Shown: positions 54,130 to 63,592, counted from the first letter of the stretch. The stretch: DNA of 63,592 nt from Paracholeplasma morum (GCF_016907055.1 NZ_JAFBBG010000008.1:1-63592), one strand, 5' to 3'. A program made the numbers and translations. Notes: a model not told the origin generated them from the letters alone.

Positions 54130-56176
54130 TACACATTTATTAGGGTTTGGGTTTCTAATTGGCGCACTTAGTGCGCTTAATCTGTACTATCTATTGCTTA
54201 TGATAATACTTGTATTCTTCATGAGAAAGCATAAACTTTTAAAGTTATCGCTTTTGTTCATCTTACTTGGATTTCTCATAGTAAAAACGCCAAGAACCTT
54301 GATTAAACCTAATGGGTATTATCGTGTACTTTGGGTTTCAGAAGATAAACCTTTCGTTTACACAATTAGGAGTAATTCGAAGAAATATCATTTGAAGTCG
54401 AATCAAGAAATTGAAATTGGGTCAGTTATTATGATTGAAACATTACCTAATCTTTATGATCATGCTCGCTTCACTTATGGGTTTGATGCTCATGATTACT
54501 ATAAGTCCCAAGGTATTAATGGCTATTTTAACTATGTCGATTTTGAGGTAATCAAAGTCGAAAAGAGCCCTTATAAGGTAATGGATAGACTTTACACTTA
54601 TGTGGATTCTTTACCTACTAATGCTCGATATTTTGTCAAAAGCTTAGTGTTAGGGGATTATGAGTTTGAGAATAAAGACACGTTGAGTAAATTGGGAATC
54701 AGTCATTTGTTCGTTTTATCTGGGTTACATATTCAGATTTTGATGACCATGTGCGGATACTTATTTAAGCCCTTTAAACCGAAAACAAGAACAGTTTGCT
54801 ATACAGTCATCTTAGGATTTTATTTATTTATCACAAAGATGCCGTTATCGTTATTAAGAGCTGCTTTACAGTTTTTAATCTACGAGTACTTCGTGATTAA
54901 CGATAAAAAGATAACTCGACTCGATGCGTTATCTCTAACATTTATGATAATGATCATATTAAATCCCTTTTACCTTAAATCGATTGCTTTTCCGCTCACC
55001 TTTATTTCTAGTCTATTTTTCATTTTAGAACGTCCTAAACCAGATTTTATGAGTTCAGTCGGTACAACCATATACATTCAACTCTTAATACTGCCCTTTT
55101 TATCGCAAATTCAAAGTAGAATGTATCCTTTAGCGTTACTGTTTTCTCCAGTCATCATGAGGGTATTTAGTTATACCTTGATGCCACTGGCATGGTTCTC
55201 TTTATTTAGACCGATTGCAGAGTTGTTAGAAGAGGGATTTAAAGCGATTATAAGCTTGTTTGAATATATTAATCAGGATCAAATAGGCTTCTTAATTCCA
55301 AGACTGTCTGGCATATTAATTTTGATTTATATGGTATTATGGCTGCTAATCTATTTAGAGGAATCAGCAAAACACAAATTACTTAAAGGCTTTTTTCTTA
55401 TTTTATTCCTTTATATGATTCCTTGTATAAGATACGTAAAACCTTACGATCAGGTGACATTCTTGGATGTTGGGCAAGGCGATACAACCATCATTGAATC
55501 TAAACACAATGGGTGTGTCATCGTCATCGATGCGTATGGAGACATTAAAGGATACCTTAGAAACAACCATATCGTTAATATCGATTATTTAATCATTTCC
55601 CATGGACATGAAGATCATTACTTAAAGATGTATGATGTTTTAGAAACAGCCAATGTTTCAGAGATAATCATCAGTCACTATGAGCAGGATATCGAGGCGT
55701 TACTTGTCGATAGTAGTCATAAAACTAAACGCGTAAGACCTAGTGAGAAATTAACATGTAGTGGGATAGAAATGACGATATTAGGCCCCCTAAAAGACTA
55801 TAAAAATGCCAACAATAACTCTTTAGTAATAAAACTCAAGATGAATGATTTTAGTTTTCTTTTTACAGGCGATATCGAAGAATCTGCAGAGGTTGATTTG
55901 GTTAATAAATACAAAAAAGAACTAGGAAGTGATTTTCTAAAAGTACCCCACCACGGCTCAATCACTTCGTCATCTAGCCGGTTCATTAATCACGTGAATC
56001 CGATATATGCGATTATATCCTCGGGAAACACATATTTACACCCTCACAAAACCATTCTAACAAGATACCTTGATAATGGCATATATATCTATCAAACCAA
56101 ACACAGTAACACCATTACCGTTAGGTTAAAATATTATGATCGTAAATATCGTATTAGGGTACACAAAGACGGTTAA
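54083..56176 (+). CDS. comEC: Competence protein ComEC (DNA channel)
   Basis: About 697 aa. The competence domain has many membrane helices and the motif SKLGISHLFVLSGLHIQIL. A C-terminal metallo-beta-lactamase domain holds VTFLDVGQGDTTIIES, ISHGHEDHY, FTGDIEESAE and VPHHGSITSSSS. Forms the inner-membrane channel and may degrade the second strand. The start is unclear: the frame has no ATG near its beginning, and TTG at 54083 or 54098, both inside comEA, are the candidates, so translation is probably coupled to comEA. Confidence 0.9.
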   Translation: MAIKPLKNLKTLLPSNTHLLGFGFLIGALSALNLYYLLLMIILVFFMRKHKLLKLSLLFILLGFLIVKTPRTLIKPNGYYRVLWVSEDKPFVYTIRSNSKKYHLKSNQEIEIGSVIMIETLPNLYDHARFTYGFDAHDYYKSQGINGYFNYVDFEVIKVEKSPYKVMDRLYTYVDSLPTNARYFVKSLVLGDYEFENKDTLSKLGISHLFVLSGLHIQILMTMCGYLFKPFKPKTRTVCYTVILGFYLFITKMPLSLLRAALQFLIYEYFVINDKKITRLDALSLTFMIMIILNPFYLKSIAFPLTFISSLFFILERPKPDFMSSVGTTIYIQLLILPFLSQIQSRMYPLALLFSPVIMRVFSYTLMPLAWFSLFRPIAELLEEGFKAIISLFEYINQDQIGFLIPRLSGILILIYMVLWLLIYLEESAKHKLLKGFFLILFLYMIPCIRYVKPYDQVTFLDVGQGDTTIIESKHNGCVIVIDAYGDIKGYLRNNHIVNIDYLIISHGHEDHYLKMYDVLETANVSEIIISHYEQDIEALLVDSSHKTKRVRPSEKLTCSGIEMTILGPLKDYKNANNNSLVIKLKMNDFSFLFTGDIEESAEVDLVNKYKKELGSDFLKVPHHGSITSSSSRFINHVNPIYAIISSGNTYLHPHKTILTRYLDNGIYIYQTKHSNTITVRLKYYDRKYRIRVHKDG

Positions 56177-56212
56177 TTGTAGTATAATTGACAGTAGAAA
56201 GTGGGCGATTTC

Positions 56213-57163
56213 ATGCCAGATTTGATTTACTTATTCACCGGCAATGACATGTTCTTAGTCGAAAATGCTGTTGAGTCTTTAGTAAAGTCATTAGACATAG
56301 ATCCATTTAATGTACTATCTTATGATTTAACAGAACAATCTATGGACCAACTCTTACAAGAAATGAACACAATTTCTTTTTTTGCTGACAAAAAAATTAT
56401 TAAGGTAAAAAATCCGTGGTTTTTCTATGAAGACAAAACCGATGACTTGTTACCAGATTTAATCCGTTACTTCCATAGTCCGAATGAGGACACAACGGTT
56501 ATTTTTATGACAACTAAAGCGCTAGATTCAAGCTTAAACGTTGTTAAAGAGGCAAAGAAGTACATTCGTATTGAAACCGTAAAAGACATGGATAAGGACG
56601 CGTTTAAACCTTATGTCAAAGCTCAGTTTGATGCTTTAAGATATCAAATTGATGAACAAGCCATTGATGAATTACTTGAAAGAACCAATTATGATGTTTC
56701 CCTATTAAACAACGAGATTGCAAAACTTAGATTGTTCGCTTTCGATGAAAAGAAAATAACGCTTAAAGACATTAAGCAATTGGTTAGTAGAAATCTAGAA
56801 GAGAATATATTTGAACTCACTAACGCCGTAATTGCGAGAAATAAAAAACGCATTTTGGAAGTGTATTACGACTTACTTGAAAAAAATGAGGATCCAATCC
56901 GAATTATCAGTTCAATTTCTGTAAAGCTTAAGGAAACCATTCAATCCAGACAGTTACTGGATAAGGGCTATACACAGGATATGATTGCATCGTATTTTGG
57001 TGTAAAATCCGCTAAGGCATATTATATGGTGAAAAATGCGCAACAAATGAAAAAAGTAGACTTGGAATCTCTCTATGAAAGATTATCCAACCTAGATTAT
57101 GATATTAAATCTGGTAGAATTGATAAAAAGCTTGGCCTAGAGTTATTCTTGTTGGAGGTATAA
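56213..57163 (+). CDS. holA: DNA polymerase III subunit delta
   Basis: 316 aa from the ATG at 56213 (GGGCGA upstream). YLFTGNDMFLVENAVESLVK start, then LSYDLTEQSMDQLLQEMNTISFFADKKIIKVKNPWFF, a RecA-like fold without the full Walker motifs, and the C-terminal collar helices (FELTNAVIARNKKR). Part of the clamp loader. comEC-holA-rpsT clustering is the usual Firmicute order. Confidence 0.93.
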   Translation: MPDLIYLFTGNDMFLVENAVESLVKSLDIDPFNVLSYDLTEQSMDQLLQEMNTISFFADKKIIKVKNPWFFYEDKTDDLLPDLIRYFHSPNEDTTVIFMTTKALDSSLNVVKEAKKYIRIETVKDMDKDAFKPYVKAQFDALRYQIDEQAIDELLERTNYDVSLLNNEIAKLRLFAFDEKKITLKDIKQLVSRNLEENIFELTNAVIARNKKRILEVYYDLLEKNEDPIRIISSISVKLKETIQSRQLLDKGYTQDMIASYFGVKSAKAYYMVKNAQQMKKVDLESLYERLSNLDYDIKSGRIDKKLGLELFLLEV

Positions 57164-57164
57164 G

Positions 57165-57839
57165 ATGTTAGTAGAAAAATATGAAAAAATATTGTTGTTC
57201 GATTTTGAAACAACAGGGTTATATCCCAACACAGACCGCATCATCGAAATTGGTGCGATTTTGTTGAAAAGAGACCCGAAAATGATGCAGTACCGTATGG
57301 ATAAAGAATTATCTGTTTTAATTAGACAAAATAAACCTCTTCCACCTAAAATCACTGAAATCACAAATATCACCGATGAAATGTTATTAACTATGGGCAT
57401 TAGTGAAGAAGAAGCTTTTCAAGCATTTTTTGACATGTATGATGAAAAGACTTTGTTGGTTGCTTATAATATTGCATTTGATCATGCGTTTCTAAAGGCG
57501 CTTTTTAGACGTCAAAAGGATTCGCTATATGAACTTAATAATGACTTGTTAGACGTTATGGCTATGTTTAAGGATAGACACCCATTCCCACACAAGCTAG
57601 ACAATGCAGTCTCTACTTATGGCGTAGAAGTAAAAAACACGCATAGAGCGATTGATGATATCAAGGCTACTTTGCATGTTTTATTACAAATGATTAAGGA
57701 AAGAGATACTACAGATGCCTATATCAATGTCATTGGGTATAATCCAAAATACCCACCTAGAGGACCATTAGCATCACACGTAAAGATGGTTCCACAATAT
57801 GGGAACAGACTAGAAATTGAACGCATGTTCAAAGGATAA
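57165..57839 (+). CDS. DnaQ-like 3'-5' exonuclease (DEDDh)
   Basis: 224 aa. LLFDFETTGLYPNTDRIIEIGAI (ExoI, D-F-E-T), VAYNIAFDHAFL (ExoII, N-x3-F-D) and HRAIDDIKAT (ExoIII, H-x4-D) place it in the epsilon/RNase T class. It may proofread for a polymerase or act in repair; PolC-type polymerases usually carry their own domain. It starts 2 nt after holA. Confidence 0.88.
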   Translation: MLVEKYEKILLFDFETTGLYPNTDRIIEIGAILLKRDPKMMQYRMDKELSVLIRQNKPLPPKITEITNITDEMLLTMGISEEEAFQAFFDMYDEKTLLVAYNIAFDHAFLKALFRRQKDSLYELNNDLLDVMAMFKDRHPFPHKLDNAVSTYGVEVKNTHRAIDDIKATLHVLLQMIKERDTTDAYINVIGYNPKYPPRGPLASHVKMVPQYGNRLEIERMFKG

Positions 57840-57840
57840 A

Positions 57841-57872
57841 ACAAAAAAAAACCACATCGTTGATGTGATTAT
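57841..57872. terminator. Bidirectional terminator between the exonuclease gene and rpsT
   Basis: CACATC-GTT-GATGTG with A run on the left: on minus it is a stem followed by nine T and serves rpsT. Confidence 0.82.
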
Positions 57873-58129
57873 AGACTGTTTACTAAGATTGCTAATTGTG
57901 ATTTGTGGTTGGCGACATAGTTTCTATGGTAAATACCCTTAGCTTGTCCCTTATCCAATTTCTTACTTGCATAAGCAACCGCTACTAAAGCTTGTTCCTT
58001 GTCTTTTGCTTCAACTGCCTTGATTACTGCCTTGATTGCAGTTTTAGTAGAAGATTTGAATGAAGCATTAATTAGTCTACGTTTTTCGTTGGTTTTGTTT
58101 CTCTTGATTTGTTGTTTGATGTTAGCCAT
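57869..58129 (-). CDS. rpsT: Ribosomal protein S20
   Basis: 86 aa from the ATG at 58129 (GGGAGGTGAC upstream). MANIKQQIKRNKTNEKRRLINASFKS... then DKGQAKGIYHRNYVANHKSQLAILVN is typical S20. An in-frame ATG at 58153 would add eight residues before the ribosome site and is rejected. Confidence 0.96.
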   Translation of the reverse strand: MANIKQQIKRNKTNEKRRLINASFKSSTKTAIKAVIKAVEAKDKEQALVAVAYASKKLDKGQAKGIYHRNYVANHKSQLAILVNSL

Positions 58130-58235
58130 GATGTCACCTCCCGTGATAAGCAACTCAAATTATACCAAATGAGTTGCTAAAATGCAACTATTAAACCGAA
58201 AATATGTTAAAATAAATTGAAAGAGAGAATGATGT

Positions 58236-58799
58236 ATGACACTACCTAATAAATTGACTTTAAGTCGTATAGTGGCCATTCCAATTATGGTCATTATTTT
58301 GGTTATTGAACCGTTTCAATCAATTGACACTGTGTTCTCATTGAACCTTGCACAGTTGTTATTTGCGATTTTGTTTGTTATTGCAAGCTTTACTGATTTT
58401 TTGGATGGTTACTTAGCTAGAAAAAACAACCAAGTTACCACATTTGGTAAATTCACTGATCCAATCGCCGATAAGCTATTGGTCATCACGGCATTCTTAT
58501 ACCTTCAAACCGAACAAAGAGTATTTTGGTGGATGACGTTGATCGTTGTTGCTAGAGAGTTCATCGTAACTGGTATTCGTTTACTTGCAGTTGAGAAGGG
58601 TAAAGTGATTGCTGCCAGCAAGTTTGGAAAGATTAAAATGGTTTCAACAGTTATTGCATTAGTATTCCTATTGTTTAATGATTTTGGTCTAACACATTGG
58701 ATAGGCGACATTTTATTATGGATTGCCCTTGCCGCAACAGTCCTTTCAGGCGTAGAATACTTTTACAAAAATAAGCATTTGGTTTTTGAATCAATTTAA
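58236..58799 (+). CDS. pgsA: CDP-diacylglycerol--glycerol-3-phosphate phosphatidyltransferase
   Basis: 187 aa with four to five membrane helices. DFLDGYLARKNNQVTTFGKFTDPIADK is the CDP-alcohol phosphotransferase signature (D-G-x2-A-R-x8-G-x3-D-x3-D). Makes phosphatidylglycerol phosphate. Lies directly before recA as in Bacillus. Confidence 0.94.
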   Translation: MTLPNKLTLSRIVAIPIMVIILVIEPFQSIDTVFSLNLAQLLFAILFVIASFTDFLDGYLARKNNQVTTFGKFTDPIADKLLVITAFLYLQTEQRVFWWMTLIVVAREFIVTGIRLLAVEKGKVIAASKFGKIKMVSTVIALVFLLFNDFGLTHWIGDILLWIALAATVLSGVEYFYKNKHLVFESI

Positions 58800-58846
58800 A
58801 GTAATAAGCAGTCAAAGACGTTATATATATAGTAAGGAGGATGACT

Positions 58847-59836
58847 ATGGACGTAAAAAAGCAGGAAGCATTGCTTAATGCGATGAAGCAAATAGAAAAG
58901 CAATACGGTAAAGGCTCCATTATGAAACTTGGCGATGAAGCTGACAGACATGTCGATGCTAGCCCATCCGGTTCAATTTCACTTGATGTGGCACTAGGTA
59001 TTGGCGGATATCCAAAAGGTCGTATTATCGAGATTTACGGACCAGAAAGCTCAGGGAAAACGACGTTTGCATTAACAGCAATCGCAGAAGTTCAAAGAGC
59101 TGGAGGTTACGCTGCATTTATCGACGCTGAACACGCACTTGATCCACAGTATGCAAAAGCACTTGGTGTGGATGTTGATAATCTTATTTTGTCTCAACCA
59201 GATACTGGGGAACAAGCATTAGAGATTGCAGAAGCACTCATTAGAAGTGGTGCAGTAGGAATTGTTGTCATTGACTCAGTGGCAGCACTTGTTCCAGAAG
59301 CAGAAATTAACGGTGATATGGGAGATTCTCACGTGGGACTACAAGCAAGACTGATGTCTCAAGCGATGCGTAAACTTTCCGGTATCATAAACAAAACCAA
59401 CACAATTGCAGTTTTCATCAACCAAATCAGAGAAAAAGTTGGTGTTATGTTTGGAAACCCTGAAACTACATCAGGTGGACGAGCCCTTAAATTCTATGCA
59501 TCAGTAAGACTAGAAGTAAGACGCTCTGAACAAATCAAACTAGGAAATGATATAGTTGGGAATAAGGTAAACATCAAAGTCGTTAAGAACAAAGTAGCAC
59601 CACCATTTAAAACAGCTACTGTAGACATTGTCTACGGTAAAGGTGTTTCAAAGATGGGTGAGTTAATTGATTTAGCAAGCGAACTAGAAATTGTTAAGAA
59701 GAGTGGTGCTTGGTATGCCTATGAAGGTGAAAAAATCGGTCAAGGTAGAGAAAACGCCAAAGAGTTCTTAGAAACACATGCAGAGATTGCTAAAGCCATT
59801 GAAGCACAAGTTAGAGCAAACTACAATTTAAAGTAA
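58847..59836 (+). CDS. recA: Recombinase RecA
   Basis: 329 aa from the ATG at 58847, 6 nt after AAGGAGG; the ATG at 58841 touches that site and is unlikely. Walker [33 protein letters not shown], Walker B VIDSVAAL, loop L2 ([20 protein letters not shown]). The acidic C-terminal tail is almost missing compared with E. coli. No LexA-type box seen upstream. Confidence 0.97.
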   Translation: MDVKKQEALLNAMKQIEKQYGKGSIMKLGDEADRHVDASPSGSISLDVALGIGGYPKGRIIEIYGPESSGKTTFALTAIAEVQRAGGYAAFIDAEHALDPQYAKALGVDVDNLILSQPDTGEQALEIAEALIRSGAVGIVVIDSVAALVPEAEINGDMGDSHVGLQARLMSQAMRKLSGIINKTNTIAVFINQIREKVGVMFGNPETTSGGRALKFYASVRLEVRRSEQIKLGNDIVGNKVNIKVVKNKVAPPFKTATVDIVYGKGVSKMGELIDLASELEIVKKSGAWYAYEGEKIGQGRENAKEFLETHAEIAKAIEAQVRANYNLK

Positions 59837-59845
59837 ACATATAAG

Positions 59846-59875
59846 AGTTCTCGTGATGAGAACTTTTTTTGCATA
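59846..59875 (+). terminator. Intrinsic terminator after recA
   Basis: AGTTCTC-GTGAT-GAGAACT then seven T. Confidence 0.88.
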
Positions 59876-59906
59876 AAAAAACCTAACGTCTTTCGGTAGG
59901 TTTGAT
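59876..59906 (-). terminator. Intrinsic terminator of the 59931-60515 gene
   Basis: On minus AAACCTACC...CGTTAGGTTT followed by T6-7; back to back with the recA terminator. Confidence 0.75.
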
Positions 59907-59930
59907 TAACTTCAAAGTTCAAATTAGCGA

Positions 59931-60515
59931 TTAAGCTGGAATAATCTTGGTTGCATGAGAAACAAAATCATAAGGTAGTTTAACATATACAACGTGTTCC
60001 AATGTGCTATTCAGTAAAGTTTCTGTGTATACAATTCTAGCAAAAAGTATAGGTGTTCCAGAATTAACAAAAGGTAGTATATTCTTATCTAAGTCAAAAT
60101 CAAAGTTCACTTGAGCAATTCTTTCTGTTCCTAAAGGGTTAATTTGCTCAGTAGAAGTAGCGGTGTAACGTTCCCAGTTTGTAGATAATTGGTAAGTAAG
60201 TTTAACGTTAGATATTGTACTAAAAGTATCTTTTTTAGTTAATGTATAACGTATTCTAAAATAACCACCCTTTAAATCACTTGAAGTTTCTCTCATTTCG
60301 ATAACCTTATAGTCTAAAGTAAAAGGTGTATCTTCAATACGAGTTAGTTCAGCTTTTTTGTCTTCAAAAATAATCGGTTTGTTTGTGTTATATTGTGTGA
60401 TATAGATGGTTGGAACCATGATAATCGGTAATACAACAAAGACTAAAACAATGAAAAGCACCAATTTATGTCTTAGAAACCAGCTTATTTTCGAAGGTTT
60501 ATTTGTTTTTTTCAT
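59931..60515 (-). CDS. Single-helix membrane-anchored protein, unknown function
   Basis: 194 aa from the ATG at 60515 (GGGGA upstream; an ATG four codons earlier is possible). A Lys-rich N-terminus and one membrane helix (about residues 17-40) precede an external beta-rich domain that resembles an immunoglobulin-like or DUF4352-type sandwich (TPFTLDYKVIEM..., FSTISNVKLTYQLSTNW). No family is assigned with confidence. Lies between recA and rny with its own terminator. Confidence 0.6.
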   Translation of the reverse strand: MKKTNKPSKISWFLRHKLVLFIVLVFVVLPIIMVPTIYITQYNTNKPIIFEDKKAELTRIEDTPFTLDYKVIEMRETSSDLKGGYFRIRYTLTKKDTFSTISNVKLTYQLSTNWERYTATSTEQINPLGTERIAQVNFDFDLDKNILPFVNSGTPILFARIVYTETLLNSTLEHVVYVKLPYDFVSHATKIIPA

Positions 60516-60584
60516 ATTAATCCCCATTTCATCTCTCTTATTATACTATATAAAAAATTAAAATAAAAGACGAATTGTAATGCG

Positions 60585-60613
60585 TTGACTAAATGGCGTA
60601 ACTACTATATAAT
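60585..60613 (+). promoter_or_regulatory. Promoter of rny
   Basis: TTGACT (60585-60590), 17-nt spacer, TATAAT (60608-60613). The leader to the rny ATG is about 100 nt. Confidence 0.82.
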
Positions 60614-60722
60614 TAAAGAGTAGTACATAATGAAATGATAATCTCAATTAGATGTTGTTTTAGATAAAAACGCTCAAATTACTTTTAAAAAAATCATGAA
60701 AAACTAAATGGAGGAATTAACG

Positions 60723-62285
60723 ATGGAAGCACTAATAATCATCGTCTCCGTTTTGCTTGGAATCGCAGCAGGAACTGGTATTGGATTCTATTTACGTGTC
60801 AAAATGCACGAAAAGAGTCTAAGAATTACTCGTGAAGCCGCAGAAAAAATTGTTGAAGATGGAAGAAAAGAAGCAGAAAAACTTAAAAAAGAAGCTATCT
60901 TAGAGGCACGTCAAGATATTTATAATCAAAAACGTGAATTCGAACGTGACATGAAAGAACGTAAACAAGTAGTTATTGATCTTGAAACAAAGATAACTCA
61001 ACGTGATGAAATGTTAAATAGAAGATCCGCTAACTTAGATAAACGCGAAGAGTTTTTAGGCCAAAAAGAAGTTAAACTTGATGAAAAGAAACAAGAACTT
61101 GAACAATTAAATAGCAAAGTGGAAGACGTTTTAAAGGAACAAGAAGCGAAATTAATGGAAATTTCTGGAATTTCCACAGAGCAAGCACAAGCTATTATTA
61201 TGGAACGAGTTAGACATGATATGGCTGAAGAAATCTCTTTATTTATCAAAGATGAAGAAGAAAAAGCAAAAGTTGAAGTAGATAGCAGAGCGAAAAATCT
61301 ATTAACACTTGCAATTCAAAAGTATGCAAGTGAAACAACAAGCGAAAGAACCGTTTCGGTTGTTACTTTACCAACAGATGAAATGAAGGGGCGTATTATC
61401 GGCCGTGAAGGACGTAATATTCGCACCATAGAGGCATTAACCGGTGTTGACTTGATTATTGATGACACACCCGAAGCAGTTGTACTTAGCGGATTCGATC
61501 CAGTTAGACGCGAGGTTGCGAAACGTGCCTTGAGTTCATTGGTCGAAGATGGAAGAATTCATCCAGGTCGTATTGAAGAAGTTGTCGAAAGAGCACAACA
61601 AGAAGTCGATATGTTCATTAGAGAAGCTGGAGAAAATGCAGTATTTGAAACTGGTATTGGTAAATTACACCCTGATTTGGTGAAATTGCTTGGCCGTATG
61701 AGTTTTAGAACCAGTTATGGTCAAAACGTATTAAAACACTCAATTGAAACAGCCTTTTTGGCAGGTAAATTAGCTGCTGAACTAGGTGAAAATGAAGTAC
61801 TTGCAAAACGTGCTGGATTACTACATGATATCGGTAAAGCCGTAGACCATGAAGTTGAAGGCTCACACGTTGAAATCGGTGTATCTTTAGTTTCTAGATA
61901 CCATGAACCAAAAGAAGTAATCGATGCGATTGCCTCTCACCATGGTGACAAGGAACCTGAATCGATCATTGCTGTATTAGTAGCAGCTGCAGACGCATTA
62001 AGTGCTGCAAGACCTGGTGCTAGAAGCGAATCGATGGATAACTACATCAAACGTTTAGAACAACTTGAACAAATCTCAAATAAAGTATCTGGTGTTGAAC
62101 GCTCATTCGCTATCCAAGCAGGTCGCGAAATCCGCGTTATTGTTAAACCAGACGAAGTTGACGATTTATCAACCTTTAAGGTTGCACGTGAAATTAAAGA
62201 ACAAATTGAAGCAACACTTCAATATCCAGGAACCATCAAAGTTACTGTTGTTAGAGAAACGCGTGCCACAGATATTGCAAAATAA
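60723..62285 (+). CDS. rny: Ribonuclease Y
   Basis: 520 aa from the ATG at 60723 (GGAGG 8-9 nt upstream; an ATG at 60708 overlaps that site). N-terminal membrane helix (residues 3-22), long coiled coil (about 30-150), KH domain with [26 protein letters not shown], and HD domain with [12 protein letters not shown]. The membrane-bound endonuclease that starts mRNA decay in Firmicutes. Confidence 0.96.
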   Translation: MEALIIIVSVLLGIAAGTGIGFYLRVKMHEKSLRITREAAEKIVEDGRKEAEKLKKEAILEARQDIYNQKREFERDMKERKQVVIDLETKITQRDEMLNRRSANLDKREEFLGQKEVKLDEKKQELEQLNSKVEDVLKEQEAKLMEISGISTEQAQAIIMERVRHDMAEEISLFIKDEEEKAKVEVDSRAKNLLTLAIQKYASETTSERTVSVVTLPTDEMKGRIIGREGRNIRTIEALTGVDLIIDDTPEAVVLSGFDPVRREVAKRALSSLVEDGRIHPGRIEEVVERAQQEVDMFIREAGENAVFETGIGKLHPDLVKLLGRMSFRTSYGQNVLKHSIETAFLAGKLAAELGENEVLAKRAGLLHDIGKAVDHEVEGSHVEIGVSLVSRYHEPKEVIDAIASHHGDKEPESIIAVLVAAADALSAARPGARSESMDNYIKRLEQLEQISNKVSGVERSFAIQAGREIRVIVKPDEVDDLSTFKVAREIKEQIEATLQYPGTIKVTVVRETRATDIAK

Positions 62286-62311
62286 AAGGGGCGAAAGCTC
62301 CTTTTTCTTCA
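62286..62311 (+). terminator. Weak terminator between rny and ymdB
   Basis: AAAGGGGC-GAAA-GCTCCTTT followed by TTC; probably partial, so ymdB may be cotranscribed. Confidence 0.65.
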
Positions 62312-62324
62312 TTAGGAGGACAAA

Positions 62325-63080
62325 ATGAAAGTATTATTTATAGGCGATATATATGGTGAACCAGGTAGAAAAATCTTCTTGGACCATATCGATGAATTAA
62401 AGGCTGCTCATAAACCTAATATTATCATTGTTAACTCAGAAAATAGTGCTAATAATGGAAGAGGGATTACTCAAAAGTTCTATAAAGAACTAATGCAAAA
62501 AGGCGTATCTGCAGTTACAATGGGTAATCATGCTTATGGACAAAACGAGTTATTGACTTTTATGGATGATTCACATGTTATTAGACCAATAAACTATAAA
62601 GCTGCCCCGGGTAAAGGGTATGATTTGATCAAATTTAACAGTCAAACACTATTAGTCATTAACGCATTAGGACGCACATTTATGAATGCGAATATGGAAT
62701 CTCCATTTTTTGAAATCGAGAAAGTCATTAATGAAGTAAAAGCCGATTATGTATTTGTAGATTTTCATGCAGAAGCAACATCCGAAAAAGTCGCTTTAGG
62801 ACACTATCTAGATGGAAAGGTTTCCGCCATCGTTGGGACACACACTCACATCCCTACAGCTGACGAACGCGTGCTTCCTAAAGGTACTTTGTATATTACC
62901 GATGTTGGAATGACAGGGCCACTTGATGGTGTTATTGGAGTCGATAAGGATATTGTTGTCAATAGATTCCTTTATGGATACTCATTACCCAATCAAGTAG
63001 CGATTACTAAGAATCAATTAAATGCTGTTATTTTAGATTTAAAAAACAAGACAATCAAGCGTATACATTTAGAAGACTAG
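62325..63080 (+). CDS. ymdB: YmdB-family metallophosphoesterase
   Basis: 251 aa. VLFIGDIYGEPGRKIF, VNSENSANNGRGIT, VTMGNHAYGQNE, VFVDFHAEATSEKVALGHYLDGKVSAIVGTHTHIPTADE are the metal-binding motifs of YmdB (TIGR00282). In Bacillus it hydrolyses 2',3'-cyclic nucleotides and influences biofilm versus motility; it follows rny there too. AGGAGG precedes the ATG. Confidence 0.94.
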   Translation: MKVLFIGDIYGEPGRKIFLDHIDELKAAHKPNIIIVNSENSANNGRGITQKFYKELMQKGVSAVTMGNHAYGQNELLTFMDDSHVIRPINYKAAPGKGYDLIKFNSQTLLVINALGRTFMNANMESPFFEIEKVINEVKADYVFVDFHAEATSEKVALGHYLDGKVSAIVGTHTHIPTADERVLPKGTLYITDVGMTGPLDGVIGVDKDIVVNRFLYGYSLPNQVAITKNQLNAVILDLKNKTIKRIHLED

Positions 63081-63391
63081 CCCTGGACTATAAGATTCTT
63101 TGGTTATTTTATTGATATCTATTGACAAATCTAAACAATCATGTAAAAATACTAGCAATATTTAAAAATAGAGTTGATTATTACGATTGATGGAGAGAGC
63201 AATCTAATGGTCCACCTAGAAGTAAACAACTTATGTTTATCGTTTAACAATCTAATCAATAAGTCCCCTTCCTCTATAGGTAGCGGGATGAATTGATTTT
63301 TTTGTTTTTTTATGTGGAATATTATATATAAAATATGGTATAATATAAATATAATAAACATTCGGTATAATTACGGAAAGAAGGCTATATA
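63081..63391. other. Intergenic region with the probable IS605 left end
   Basis: About 310 bases. No gene on either strand is convincing. A long imperfect palindrome (AATCAAT 63254-63260 with ATTGATT 63292-63298, inner TCCC/GGGA arms) ends in a T run near 63297-63307. It fits a subterminal left-end hairpin of an IS200/IS605 element and could also terminate transcription from ymdB. The exact left end is not fixed. Confidence 0.55.
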
Positions 63392-63592
63392 ATGTTAAAA
63401 TTAGACACAAATTTACATTCAGTCTTTATGTTGTGGTATCACTTGATTTTAGTCACTAAATATAGACGTGAAGTCTTTACAGATGACATCTCTAATCGTG
63501 CTAAAGAGATTTTTGAAAATATAGCTACTAATTATCATATTACCTTAATTGAGTGGAACCACGATTCAGATCATGTTCACATTTTATTTAGG
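63392..63592 (+). CDS. tnpA: TnpA, IS200/IS605 Y1 transposase (N-terminal part, cut by window edge)
   Basis: 67 codons from the ATG at 63392 (AAGGC upstream) to the window end. LHSVFMLWYHLILVTKYRREVF is the typical TnpA start and SDHVHILFR contains the HUH metal-binding pair (H-V-H). The catalytic Tyr lies beyond the window. TnpA moves single-stranded copies of the element. This is a different copy from the tnpB end at the left edge. Confidence 0.94.
   Translation, partial: MLKLDTNLHSVFMLWYHLILVTKYRREVFTDDISNRAKEIFENIATNYHITLIEWNHDSDHVHILFR

Noticed and set aside
58800-58846. LexA/SOS box before recA or the Y-family polymerase
   Set aside because: No GAACnnnnGTTC-type palindrome found upstream of either gene.
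63152-63361. 69-aa minus-strand ORF beside tnpA
   Set aside because: AT-rich hydrophobic frame opposite the IS left-end palindrome, without ribosome site or known similarity.

Overview
The window is a low-GC chromosomal segment, most likely from a wall-less or wall-poor Mollicute of the Acholeplasma/Izemoplasma kind. That placement is inferred: reading frames close on TGA and use TGG for Trp (so UGA is a stop), the housekeeping genes look Firmicute/Mollicute, no peptidoglycan gene is seen, and gene orders known from Bacillus (alaS-ruvX-yrzB-trmR-trhP1-trhP2...greA; yqeG-yqeH...yqeK-rsfS-yqeM...comEA-comEC) are kept in reduced form. IS200/IS605-type sequence lies at both edges: the end of tnpB plus a probable omega RNA on the left, the start of tnpA on the right.

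Layout. 1-4.4 kb: IS605 end, a DUF5071-like gene, trhO, zupT and several gene remnants, including a minus-strand alpha/beta-hydrolase tail and two back-to-back 3' remnants. 4.5-14.8 kb: one apparent operon of four short TasA/SipW-cargo-like proteins followed by a giant (about 2,560 aa) anchored beta-repeat protein. 14.9-16.5 kb: membrane GGDEF(degenerate)-EAL phosphodiesterase. 17-18.5 kb: secreted MACPF (perforin-fold) protein. 18.5-23.7 kb: two tandem ABC ATPase-permease fusions whose first 305 bp are almost identical. 23.7-25.5 kb: padR-DUF1700-DUF4097 operon. 25.5-35.6 kb: ogt, a Y-family polymerase with a YolD partner, a GH13 enzyme, gpmI, a DUF3137 gene, FMN riboswitch-ribU, eno. 35.6-37.0 kb: an RRNPP-type regulator divergent from an unlisted 51-codon exported-peptide gene. 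37.3-63.1 kb: housekeeping block (rnr-smpB, patatin, PAP2, CotH lipoprotein, T-box-alaS, wobble-uridine modification genes, greA, yqe cluster, comEA/comEC, holA, exonuclease, rpsT, pgsA, recA, rny, ymdB).

The most interesting signal is a candidate PlcR/PapR-like quorum-sensing circuit. An HTH-TPR regulator (35615-36520, minus) faces a small exported peptide gene (36604-36759). Between them lies the imperfect palindrome TATGACAGATGTGCCGTA. The same 17 bases occur once more in the window, 20 kb away, upstream of the MACPF gene. In both places exactly 21 nt separate the box from a -10-like hexamer and no -35 is recognisable, the geometry expected of a class II activator. This suggests a secreted pore-forming-type protein under peptide-pheromone control in a Mollicute. 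The second striking locus is the TasA-like/giant-protein operon, a possible surface fibre or adhesin system.

All function calls come from reading motifs by eye; no database search was run.
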